Assembly (NCBI GenBank): GCA_002315495.1
Contig: DCGJ01000038.1
Location: forward strand, 1-22,353
Length of the DNA stretch: 22,353 bases
Reading direction: 5' to 3'
DNA from: Lachnoclostridium sp. UBA1781
GTDB taxonomy: Bacteria; Bacillota; Clostridia; Lachnospirales; Lachnospiraceae
Made by a program: the position numbers and the translations under genes
Shown here: piece after piece, positions 1 to 6,684 of the stretch
Position numbering within the stretch: position 1 is the first letter of the stretch
Layout: the number at the start of each line of letters is the position of its first letter
Notes under the pieces: generated by a model
The model's database searches: none
What the model was told of the DNA's origin: nothing
Seen by the model: only the letters and a program-made list of their open reading frames with translations

Positions 1-306
1 TTCCCTGTCCTTCTACGAGTGTAGTCTGTCCTTTGACATTCCCTCCGCTACCCGGGGATAGACACCCTGATAGCTTTAGTAGCTTCATAATACGCCCGCA
101 CCCGCAAAGCTTTGGGTGTGTCGTTTCCTACGTAATCGACGCCAGGATTCTAATGCGTAGGTGCATTAGAGCTGACGGCAGCCATTAGGCTGCAAATGCA
201 AGACGATTGTCTGCGTTTATATTTAGGTTTTCCCCGTTTTTACATGGCCTGGGTCCATGAATGGCTGCCACAACTTCAAAACCCCCGTCGAAACCGGTAC
301 AAGCCC
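1..306 (-). ncRNA. ssrA: tmRNA (ssrA), 3' end cut off by window edge
   Basis: Transfer-messenger RNA, which with SmpB rescues stalled ribosomes and tags the nascent chain for proteolysis. Reading the minus strand, the mature 5' end is placed at 306 (GGGCTTGTACCGGTTTCGAC), matching the conserved tmRNA 5' tRNA-like half (7-nt acceptor strand, then the CGGNTTCGAC core). The tag reading frame ends ADNRLAFAA-stop at 185-214, with GCA at 212-214 as the probable resume codon, preceded by TAAAC. A perfect 10-bp helix pairs 260-269 with 177-186 (P5), enclosing the tag and stop as in known tmRNAs. A hairpin at 243-259, whose loop ACCC can pair with the GGGG that follows, fits PK1. An 8-bp stem at 149-156/163-170 lies where PK2 is expected. 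The T-arm and the 3' acceptor strand, predicted to be CAAGCCC, would lie left of position 1, roughly 40 nt away. Confidence 0.96.
185..214 (-). other. tmRNA proteolysis tag reading frame (ADNRLAFAA, stop)
   Basis: The nine codons from 214 down to 188 read A-D-N-R-L-A-F-A-A, followed by TAA at 187-185. With the alanine charged on tmRNA itself, the appended tag would be AADNRLAFAA. The hydrophobic Ala-Ala terminus is the usual ClpXP-type degron. The resume codon is inferred from the UA at -5/-4 seen in other tmRNAs; a start one or more codons upstream cannot be excluded. Confidence 0.88.
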
Positions 307-312
307 GGGTTA

Positions 313-331
313 CGATGTAACATTCACATCG
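313..331 (-). other. Hairpin in the tmRNA precursor 5' leader
   Basis: CGATGT and ACATCG form a perfect 6-bp stem around a 7-nt loop, 7 nt upstream of the predicted mature tmRNA 5' end and inside the roughly 77-nt leader that RNase P would remove. It may shape the precursor for processing, or have no role. Confidence 0.4.
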
Positions 332-389
332 GGAAGCAAATCTATGAAGGATAATAAATGCTCTCATAGTTGAAATTGCTGTAGGTGCT

Positions 390-418
390 ATTTTATCCAT
401 TTTCATCGGTTTCGTCAA
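390..418 (-). promoter_or_regulatory. Sigma-A promoter of ssrA
   Basis: On the minus strand, -35 TTGACG (418-413) and -10 TAAAAT (395-390) are separated by exactly 17 nt. The predicted start near 383 gives a leader of about 77 nt before the mature tmRNA 5' end. Confidence 0.85.
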
Positions 419-440
419 GGGGATTTTTTACCGCTTTTTG

Positions 441-469
441 TTGTTATTCTACAGTGGTTGTGGTATAGT
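441..469 (+). promoter_or_regulatory. Extended -10 promoter of the rluF-ligA-metA-GH36-trmH run
   Basis: TTGTTA (441-446), a 17-nt spacer and TATAGT (464-469) preceded directly by TGG, giving an extended -10. It is back-to-back with the ssrA promoter, with 22 bp between the two -35 boxes. A start near 476 leaves a leader of about 53 nt. GAAAGGAG at 515-522 is the ribosome binding site, 6 nt before the ATG at 529. Confidence 0.7.
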
Positions 470-528
470 GAAATCTGTATGGGGAAGGGTGAGCGTTTAC
501 CTTAATTTACCCTTGAAAGGAGCCGACT

Positions 529-1431
529 ATGGCATTGGAACTTCCGGATGGAATTCGAATTAACAAATATATGAGTGACGCCGGCATCTGCTCCAGAAGA
601 GAAGCGGATCGACTGGTAGAGGAAGGAAAGGTTTTGATCGACGGACGTGTCGCAGAAGTGGGCGCTCGTGTGTTTCCCGGACAGAAGGTTACGGTTGCGG
701 GAAGGGAAGCGTTAGCGACGAGAAGCGAGGACAAGGTAATCCTTGCGTACAACAAACCAAAGGGTGTGGAATGCACCTCAGACCGTACGAATCCTGACAA
801 TATTATTGATAAGATTGGCTACAGCAAGCGTGTGTATACGATTGGTCGTCTCGACAAGAGCTCATGCGGCCTGATTTTACTTACTAATGACGGAGATATG
901 GCATATCGCATCTCTAAGGCGGGAGATAACCACGAGAAGGAGTACATCGTCCGCGTTGACCGACCATTTCCGGATGAATTTTTAGTGAAAATGGCAGCCG
1001 GCGTTCCCCTCGAGGAGAAGATGACCGCTCCTTGCAAGGTTGAACGCTTAGGACCGCAGATGTTTCGAATTGTTCTCATTCAGGGCTTAAACCGTCAGAT
1101 TCGACGGATGTGTGAATATTTTGATTTTAAGGTCGTGTACCTTAAGCGGGTACGCGTTATGAATATTTTGCTCGGTGACTTAGAGCCGGGAACCTATCGT
1201 GAGATTACAAAGAAGGAGCAGGACGTGCTCCGTGCCTTGCTAGACGGAAGAAGACCGGGCAGCAAGCGCACGATTGCACCGCCGCCTGCAAGACCAACCA
1301 GACCCGAGAGACCAATCGCACCAAGCGGGCCAAGACCGGAGAGACCGAGCGCACCAAGCGGGCCAAGACCGGGAGCACCAAGGCGTCCGGGCGAAGGCGA
1401 CCGCCCAAGGACCGGCGTGCGCAGATATTAG
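529..1431 (+). CDS. rluF: 23S rRNA pseudouridine synthase, RluF-like
   Basis: Isomerises a uridine to pseudouridine in 23S rRNA (E. coli RluF acts at U2604 and also on tRNA-Tyr). Of 300 residues, about 9-55 form an S4 RNA-binding domain (RINKYMSDAGICSRREADR). The catalytic domain follows, with the GRLD motif at 106-109 in GRLDKSSCGLILLTNDGD; D109 is the expected nucleophile. The segment at about 184-216 (GLNRQIRRMCEYF, then KRVRVMNI) is closer to RluF than to RluB, RluE or RsuA as I know these families. The start is fixed by GAAAGGAG 6 nt upstream. Residues 241-300 are a disordered-looking Arg/Pro-rich tail with an 11-residue repeat (RPERPIAPSGP / RPERPSAPSGP), which is not part of the enzyme core and gives the protein an unusual basic C terminus. 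It is first in the operon, 20 nt before ligA. RluF as opposed to a sister RsuA-family subtype is likely but not certain. Confidence 0.9.
   Translation: MALELPDGIRINKYMSDAGICSRREADRLVEEGKVLIDGRVAEVGARVFPGQKVTVAGREALATRSEDKVILAYNKPKGVECTSDRTNPDNIIDKIGYSKRVYTIGRLDKSSCGLILLTNDGDMAYRISKAGDNHEKEYIVRVDRPFPDEFLVKMAAGVPLEEKMTAPCKVERLGPQMFRIVLIQGLNRQIRRMCEYFDFKVVYLKRVRVMNILLGDLEPGTYREITKKEQDVLRALLDGRRPGSKRTIAPPPARPTRPERPIAPSGPRPERPSAPSGPRPGAPRRPGEGDRPRTGVRRY
1318..1372 (+). repeat. 33-bp tandem repeat encoding the RluF Pro/Arg tail
   Basis: An identical 22-bp block (begins gcaccaagcgggcc) lies at 1318-1339 and again at 1351-1372, a period of 33 bp or 11 codons. It encodes the repeated APSGPRP stretch. 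The period is a multiple of three, so copy-number change would keep the frame. Confidence 0.85.
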
Positions 1432-1451
1432 GATGATAAAGGGAGAAGGGA

Positions 1452-3410
1452 ATGTCAGAAGATAAGACGAAAAGATTGCGGGAGTTGACCGACCTTTTGG
1501 ATAAAGCAGCTCGGGCGTATGAGCAGGAAAATCGGGAGATTATGAGTAACTTTGATTACGACCGACTATACGATGAACTGCTAAATCTCGAGAAGGAAAC
1601 CGGAACCGTGCTTGCAAACAGTCCGACACACAGAGCCGGCTATGAGGTGCTTTCCGAACTTCCGAAAGAGAAGCACGACTCACCGATGCTGTCTTTGGAC
1701 AAGACGAAGGATCGTGAGGCTATGGCTGCATTTGCCGGAGAGAGAAAAGCAATTCTTTCATGGAAAATGGACGGCTTAACCGTCGTTCTCACCTATCGGG
1801 ACGGACAGCTTTTTAAGGCAGTTACACGAGGAAATGGTGAGGTGGGTGAGGTCATTACCAATAACGCCCGTGTGTTTAAGAATGTACCGGTGACGATTCC
1901 GTACACCGGAGAACTTGTCATTCGCGGCGAGGCGGTGATTCGTTATAGCGACTTCGAAGATATTAATGCTGCCATCGAAAAGGACGAAGACAAATATAAA
2001 AATCCGCGTAATCTTTGCAGTGGAACCGTGCGTCAGCTCGATAATCGAATCACTGCGGAGAGAAATGTGTACCTGTTTCCGTTTGGCTTAATCAGCATGG
2101 ACGGAGGAGATGGCTTTGCCACCCGCCACGAACAGTTGGAATATCTTAGAACGTTGGGATTTGATCCGGTTGAGTACCAGGTTGTGGATGGTGCATCCAT
2201 GGGGGAGGCTATCCAGGCATTTGCCGACCGTATTACGGAAAATAACTTCCCATCCGACGGTCTGGTACTTGTCTATGACGATATCGCCTATGGTAAGAGT
2301 CTTGGAAGAACGGCAAAGTTTCCGCGAGACGCTATTGCCTTTAAATGGCAGGACGAAACAAGAGAAACGGAGCTTCTCGATATTGAATGGAGCCCTTCTC
2401 GAACAGGCCTGATTAACCCGGTTGCAATCTTCACACCGGTTGAGCTGGAAGGCACAACCGTAAGTCGTGCAAGTGTGCATAATCTGTCTGTTATGGAGGA
2501 ACTTAAGCTCGGCATCGGCGACCGTATTATGGTCTATAAGGCGAATATGATTATTCCACAGATTTCCGAGAATCTGACCCGTAGCGGGAAACTTGTGATT
2601 CCGAGCACCTGCCCGGTTTGCGGAGGTCCGACGGAGCGAAGAGCCGTGGTCGATTCCGAGTCTTTATTCTGTGCAAATGCGGACTGTCCCGCAAAGCAGA
2701 TCAAGTGGTTTGAGCATTTTGTTGCAAGAGATGCGATGAACATTGAGGGCTTAAGCGAGCAGACGCTTGAAAAGATGCTGGATCACGGCTTAATTAGTGA
2801 GCCGGCGGACTTGTATCATCCGGAATTCTATCGCGAGGCCTTTGTAAAGATGGATGGCTTCGGTGAGAAGAGCTACGATAATCTGGTTGCGTCTATCAAT
2901 AAATCACGTATCGTAGAGATGCCGAAGTTTCTGTTTGCACTGGGAATCTTAAATATCGGTCTGGCCAATGCGAAGCTGCTCTGTAAGGAATTCCAATATG
3001 ATTTCGAAGCCATTAAGCATGCAACGGTTGAGCAGCTCACCGAGATTCCTCAGATTGGGGAAGTGATTGCAAAAAGCCTTGTGGAATACATGAGCGATCG
3101 CAAAAACTTAGAGCGTATTGAGAACCTGCAAAGAGAGATAACCTTTGCTGCCGTAGAGGAGGAAAAGCAATCTGTAATTACCGGAAAGACGTTTGTTATT
3201 ACCGGGTCGGTGGAGCATTTTCCGAATCGCGATGCGCTAAAGTCGTATATCGAATCGTTTGGTGGGAAGGTGTCCGGAAGTGTGTCCGCAAAGACGGATT
3301 ACTTAATCAACAACGATACGATGAGCAATTCTTCAAAGAATAAAAAAGCGAAGGAACTGAACATTCCGATTCTTTCGGAGGAGGATTTCCTTGCCTTGGT
3401 TGGGGAGTAA
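1452..3410 (+). CDS. ligA: NAD-dependent DNA ligase LigA (divergent clostridial type)
   Basis: Seals 3'-OH/5'-phosphate nicks in replication and repair using NAD+. The 652 residues are near the usual 670. Order seen: NAD-binding Ia domain (about 1-75, FDYDRLYDEL at 34-43), adenylation domain with K105 as the AMP-accepting lysine in SWKMDG, RGE at 158-160, NPRN at 184-187, and FKW with K298 matching motif V. Then come the OB fold (about 310-375), a four-cysteine zinc finger (C387, C390, C407, C412), helix-hairpin-helix repeats (about 420-550) and a C-terminal BRCT domain (about 576-652, GKTFVITGSVEHF). Two motif positions differ from textbook LigA: the usual E-x-K-[IL]-D-G reads S-W-K-M-D-G, and the motif IV lysine of DGVVIK is valine (V274 in DGLVLV). 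Similar wording occurs in Lachnospiraceae ligases from memory, so this is probably lineage-specific rather than a defect. GGGAGAAGGG just upstream supports the ATG at 1452. Confidence 0.95.
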   Translation: MSEDKTKRLRELTDLLDKAARAYEQENREIMSNFDYDRLYDELLNLEKETGTVLANSPTHRAGYEVLSELPKEKHDSPMLSLDKTKDREAMAAFAGERKAILSWKMDGLTVVLTYRDGQLFKAVTRGNGEVGEVITNNARVFKNVPVTIPYTGELVIRGEAVIRYSDFEDINAAIEKDEDKYKNPRNLCSGTVRQLDNRITAERNVYLFPFGLISMDGGDGFATRHEQLEYLRTLGFDPVEYQVVDGASMGEAIQAFADRITENNFPSDGLVLVYDDIAYGKSLGRTAKFPRDAIAFKWQDETRETELLDIEWSPSRTGLINPVAIFTPVELEGTTVSRASVHNLSVMEELKLGIGDRIMVYKANMIIPQISENLTRSGKLVIPSTCPVCGGPTERRAVVDSESLFCANADCPAKQIKWFEHFVARDAMNIEGLSEQTLEKMLDHGLISEPADLYHPEFYREAFVKMDGFGEKSYDNLVASINKSRIVEMPKFLFALGILNIGLANAKLLCKEFQYDFEAIKHATVEQLTEIPQIGEVIAKSLVEYMSDRKNLERIENLQREITFAAVEEEKQSVITGKTFVITGSVEHFPNRDALKSYIESFGGKVSGSVSAKTDYLINNDTMSNSSKNKKAKELNIPILSEEDFLALVGE

Positions 3411-3427
3411 CCCACATCAACATACCA

Positions 3428-3441
3428 CTGTCGGACGACAG
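3428..3441. repeat. Inverted repeat in the ligA-metA gap
   Basis: CTGTCG, GA, CGACAG: perfect 6-bp arms in the 48-nt gap just before the metA ribosome binding site. No T-tract follows, so it is not an intrinsic terminator. It could be a small operator, a translation-modulating hairpin or chance. No SAM or T-box riboswitch fits in so short a gap. Confidence 0.35.
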
Positions 3442-3458
3442 CGGAGAAAGGGGCTATT

Positions 3459-4382
3459 ATGCCGATTAAAGTACAAAATGACTTGCCTGCAAAGAAGGTT
3501 CTCACCGAAGAGAACATCTTTGTGATGGATGAGCAGAGAGCAAGTGAGCAGGACATTCGTCCGTTGGAGATATGTGTGCTGAATCTCATGCCATTAAAAG
3601 AAGCGACGGAGGTGGATCTGCTTCGCAGCTTTTCCAATACACCGCTTCAGATTAACGTAACCTTTTTAACGACGGAAACCTATGTAGGAAAGAATACCGC
3701 GAAGAGTCATCTGGATCAGTTTTACCAGGTATTTGATGAGGTAAAGGAACGCTTTTTTGATGGTCTGATTATTACCGGTGCACCGGTGGAGCAGATGGAA
3801 TTTGAAGAGGTTACTTACTGGGACGAGCTGAAGCAGATTATGGACTGGTCTGAGACGAACGTAACATCCACTGTCCACATTTGCTGGGGCGCTCAGGCAG
3901 GTCTTTATTACCATTACGGAATCAAGAAGATTCCGCTCGAAAAGAAGATGTTCGGTCTGTTCCGACACAAGGTTCAGAACCGTCGGGAGCCGATTGTTCG
4001 TGGCTTTGATGATGAATTCTGGATGCCACACAGCCGTCATACGACCGTGGACCCGGAATCGGTTCGTAATCATCCGGAGCTTACGATTATGGCGGAGAGC
4101 GAAGAAGCCGGAATCTTTCTTGTTCTGGCCAAAGGCGGTAAGCAGATCTTTGTGATGGGACATCCGGAGTATGACCGTCTGACTTTGGACAGGGAATACA
4201 AGCGCGACCTTGGAAAAGGGCTTCCGATTGATATGCCGAAGAATTATTATCCGGACAACAATCCGGAAAATCGGCCGAATTTGCTTTGGAGAGCACATGC
4301 CAATACGCTTTATACCAATTGGCTGAATTATTACGTATACCAGCTGACCCCATATCATCTTGGTAAAGCCAATAATGACTAG
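3459..4382 (+). CDS. metAA: Homoserine O-acetyltransferase, MetA family
   Basis: Acylates L-homoserine, the first committed step of methionine synthesis. The 307-residue length and whole-chain pattern match the MetA (glutamine-amidotransferase-fold) family: C142 in HICWGAQAG is the nucleophile, H235 and E237 in GHPEYDR complete the catalytic set, and MPHSRHT at 189-195 is a family signature. The residue that sets acyl-CoA choice is E111 in TGAPVEQMEF. From published work on the family, Glu at 111 gives acetyl-CoA use (as in Bacillus cereus) whereas Gly gives succinyl-CoA use (as in E. coli), so I call it an acetyltransferase despite the family being generally labelled succinyltransferase. The ribosome binding site is GGAGAAAGGGG at 3443-3453. 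It sits between ligA and a glycosidase, away from other methionine genes, with no visible riboswitch. Confidence 0.95.
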   Translation: MPIKVQNDLPAKKVLTEENIFVMDEQRASEQDIRPLEICVLNLMPLKEATEVDLLRSFSNTPLQINVTFLTTETYVGKNTAKSHLDQFYQVFDEVKERFFDGLIITGAPVEQMEFEEVTYWDELKQIMDWSETNVTSTVHICWGAQAGLYYHYGIKKIPLEKKMFGLFRHKVQNRREPIVRGFDDEFWMPHSRHTTVDPESVRNHPELTIMAESEEAGIFLVLAKGGKQIFVMGHPEYDRLTLDREYKRDLGKGLPIDMPKNYYPDNNPENRPNLLWRAHANTLYTNWLNYYVYQLTPYHLGKANND

Positions 4383-4399
4383 GAAAATGCGCATTTTCC
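4382..4399. repeat. 18-bp perfect palindrome between metA and the GH36 gene
   Basis: GGAAAATGC joined to GCATTTTCC, starting on the last base of the metA stop codon. In RNA it would form a 7-bp stem with a GCGC tetraloop. It lacks a following U-run, so it is at best a weak terminator or processing hairpin. A dimeric regulator site is the other reading, which would allow separate control of the alpha-galactosidase. Confidence 0.6.
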
Positions 4400-4427
4400 G
4401 TAAGTTTAGTTAAGAGAGGAAAGAGAT

Positions 4428-6674
4428 ATGATTCGCAATTATGAAACTGTGATTCCGTACAAGACCTGGACCGGTGTGGAAGCCGAAGATAAGGTTCGGG
4501 TATTCCGAATGGATAACGGAAGTATGACATATGCTATGGCTGCAAGTGAAGAAGGCTTTTTAATGCATATTTACTATGGTAAGGCACTTGGAGACGATGA
4601 TTTGACCTATGTTTTGAAGCTAAATGAGGCACCGTTTACACCAAAAGGGTTTGCCCGCGAGAAGGGAACCTTTATGGATTCTAAGCCGTTTGAATTCCCT
4701 TGCTACGGTATCGGTGATTATCGCGAACCGTGTATGATGATTTTGGACGATGAGGGGATGTCGGCGTGCGACCTGAGATTTAAGAGCTTCCGCGTGGAAG
4801 AGGGAAAACCGGCCTTGAAACAGAAGGGCTACACCTGCTTCCCTGCTACTTTTGCCGAGGCTTCCGATTGTGAAACTTTGGTTATGGTTATGGAGGATGA
4901 TGCTGCGAATCTTCTCGTGGAATTGTCCTATACGATGTTCAAAAACAGCAATGTTATTACCCGTTCTGCTAAGGTTTGGAATAAGGGCTACAGCGATGTG
5001 CGCATTTCCCGTATGTTATCGACCTGTGTGGACTTCGATACCGATCAGTTTGATATGATTACGTTAAATGGTAGCTGGGCGAGAGAACGTGTGATGGAGC
5101 GTGCACCTCTGCATCACGGAAAGCAGTCTGTGGACAGTATGCGCGGTGAATCCAGCCATCAGAACAATCCGTTCGTTGCGTTGGTGAGTCATAAGGCAGA
5201 TGAGACGACCGGTGAGGCATATGGCTTTAATCTCGTATACAGCGGCAATTTTATGGCGCAGGCCGAGGTTACCCAGCATAAGAAGACGCGTTTTGTAATG
5301 GGTATCAACCCAATGGATTTCAGTTGGCTGCTTCGTCCGGAGGAGGAATTCCAGACTCCTGAGGTCGTTATGGTATATTCCGCAAACGGTATCGGCGAGA
5401 TGTCCAGAACGTACCATGATTTGTACCGTAATCACCTGATTCGCGGACAGTGGAAGGATAAGAAGCGCCCGGTTTTGATCAATAACTGGGAGGCAACTTA
5501 CTTTAATTTTGACACCGATAAGATTATTGCGATTGCGAAGCAGGCAAGTGAGCTTGGCGTGGAGATGTTGGTTCTCGATGACGGCTGGTTTGGTCATCGT
5601 GATTTCGATAATTCTTCTCTTGGTGATTGGTATGTTTATGAGAGCAAGGTGAAGGGCGGACTGCCGCATTTGGTAGAAGAAGTCAACAAGCTTGGGATGA
5701 AGTTTGGACTTTGGTTTGAGCCGGAGATGGTAAGCCCGGATTCCGATTTGTATCGTGAGCACCCGGAGTGGGCGATTCAGATTATCGGACGTAGCATGAC
5801 GCAGTCCCGTGAGCAGTATGTGCTGGATTACAGTAATCCGGAAGTTCGCGACTATGTGTACTCCATGATTCGTAAGATTCTGGACACGGCAAATGTGGAA
5901 TACATCAAGTGGGATATGAACCGCCAGCTGACCGAGGTTGGTTCAACGTCGCTGCATCGCAAGAGACAGCGTGAGCTGTGGCACCGTTACGTGCTTGGCG
6001 TATATGATTTGATGAATCGATTAACAACGGATTATCCGTACCTTTTGCTCGAGAACTGCTCCGGTGGTGGTGCAAGATTTGATCCGGGTATGTTATATTT
6101 TAGCCCACAGATTTGGACCTCTGATGATACGGATGCTATCGAGCGTCTGAAGATTCAGTATGGTACCAGCCTCTGTTACCCGGCTTCGTGTATGGGTGCG
6201 CATGTTTCCGATTGCCCGAACCATACCGTAGGTCGTACTACACCGTTTGCAACCCGCGGCGATGTTGCATTGGTTGGCACCTTCGGCTATGAATTGGATG
6301 TAACGAAAATTCCGCAGGCAGACCGCGATGCGATTCCGGGACAGATTGCGAAATTCCACCGCTTCAATCCGCTCGTTCGTACCGGCGACCAGTATCGTAT
6401 CGGAAATCTCTTCGAGAATCCGGATTATGATGCCTGGATGTTCGTTGCAAAGGATAAGAGCGAGGCGTTGTTTACCTTTGTTCAGGTGCTTGCAAAGCCA
6501 AATTATCCAAGTAAGTTCATTAAAATGGCAGGTCTTTGTGCTGAGAAGAAGTATCAGATTGAGGAAACCGGACAGATTCTTTCCGGTCGCACCCTGATGG
6601 AGATTGGACTTCCGATTTCCGTTCATGGAGATTTTACGAGCAAGACCTTGTATCTAAAGGCTGTGGAAGAGTAA
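4428..6674 (+). CDS. Alpha-galactosidase, glycoside hydrolase family 36
   Basis: Hydrolyses terminal alpha-1,6-galactosyl residues of melibiose, raffinose, stachyose and similar plant oligosaccharides. The 748 residues match the usual length of clostridial and bacillar GH36 enzymes. The N-terminal beta-sandwich spans about 1-320. The catalytic barrel carries LVLDDGWFG (381-389), FGLWFEPEMV (426-435) and YIKWDMNR (492-499), with nucleophile D496. WTSDDTDAIERL (563-574) supplies the acid/base, D566, whose 70-residue spacing from the nucleophile agrees with Geobacillus AgaA as I recall it. LENCSGGGARFD (541-552) is another family signature. There is no signal peptide, so it is cytoplasmic and needs an importer, which is not encoded here. 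An AGAGGA ribosome binding site precedes ATG 4428; the stop is 10 nt before the next gene and its last bases form that gene's ribosome binding site. No GH36 transporter or regulator is adjacent. Confidence 0.95.
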   Translation: MIRNYETVIPYKTWTGVEAEDKVRVFRMDNGSMTYAMAASEEGFLMHIYYGKALGDDDLTYVLKLNEAPFTPKGFAREKGTFMDSKPFEFPCYGIGDYREPCMMILDDEGMSACDLRFKSFRVEEGKPALKQKGYTCFPATFAEASDCETLVMVMEDDAANLLVELSYTMFKNSNVITRSAKVWNKGYSDVRISRMLSTCVDFDTDQFDMITLNGSWARERVMERAPLHHGKQSVDSMRGESSHQNNPFVALVSHKADETTGEAYGFNLVYSGNFMAQAEVTQHKKTRFVMGINPMDFSWLLRPEEEFQTPEVVMVYSANGIGEMSRTYHDLYRNHLIRGQWKDKKRPVLINNWEATYFNFDTDKIIAIAKQASELGVEMLVLDDGWFGHRDFDNSSLGDWYVYESKVKGGLPHLVEEVNKLGMKFGLWFEPEMVSPDSDLYREHPEWAIQIIGRSMTQSREQYVLDYSNPEVRDYVYSMIRKILDTANVEYIKWDMNRQLTEVGSTSLHRKRQRELWHRYVLGVYDLMNRLTTDYPYLLLENCSGGGARFDPGMLYFSPQIWTSDDTDAIERLKIQYGTSLCYPASCMGAHVSDCPNHTVGRTTPFATRGDVALVGTFGYELDVTKIPQADRDAIPGQIAKFHRFNPLVRTGDQYRIGNLFENPDYDAWMFVAKDKSEALFTFVQVLAKPNYPSKFIKMAGLCAEKKYQIEETGQILSGRTLMEIGLPISVHGDFTSKTLYLKAVEE

Positions 6675-6684
6675 AGGATGTTGT

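Noticed and set aside
185..418. 77-residue minus-strand protein
   Set aside because: Its C terminus is the tmRNA tag and its body runs through the tmRNA 5' domain and promoter; it is an RNA gene, not a protein gene.
507..800. Minus-strand frame antisense to the rluF start
   Set aside because: Overlaps the clear S4 domain and ribosome binding site of the sense gene and has no motif.
1274..1465. 63-residue plus-strand frame over the rluF tail and ligA start
   Set aside because: It is an alternate-frame reading of the GC-rich repeat tail; low-complexity Asp/Arg/Gln product.
3411..3458. Possible SAM or T-box riboswitch ahead of metA
   Set aside because: The gap is 48 nt, far shorter than any of these elements, and has no terminator hairpin.
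3666..4530. Minus-strand frames of 242 and 147 residues over metA
   Set aside because: They are antisense to a complete MetA with all catalytic residues; no motif in the antisense products.
5064..6626. Minus-strand frames of 232 and 177 residues over the GH36 gene
   Set aside because: Antisense to an intact glycoside hydrolase; no ribosome binding site or motif supports them.
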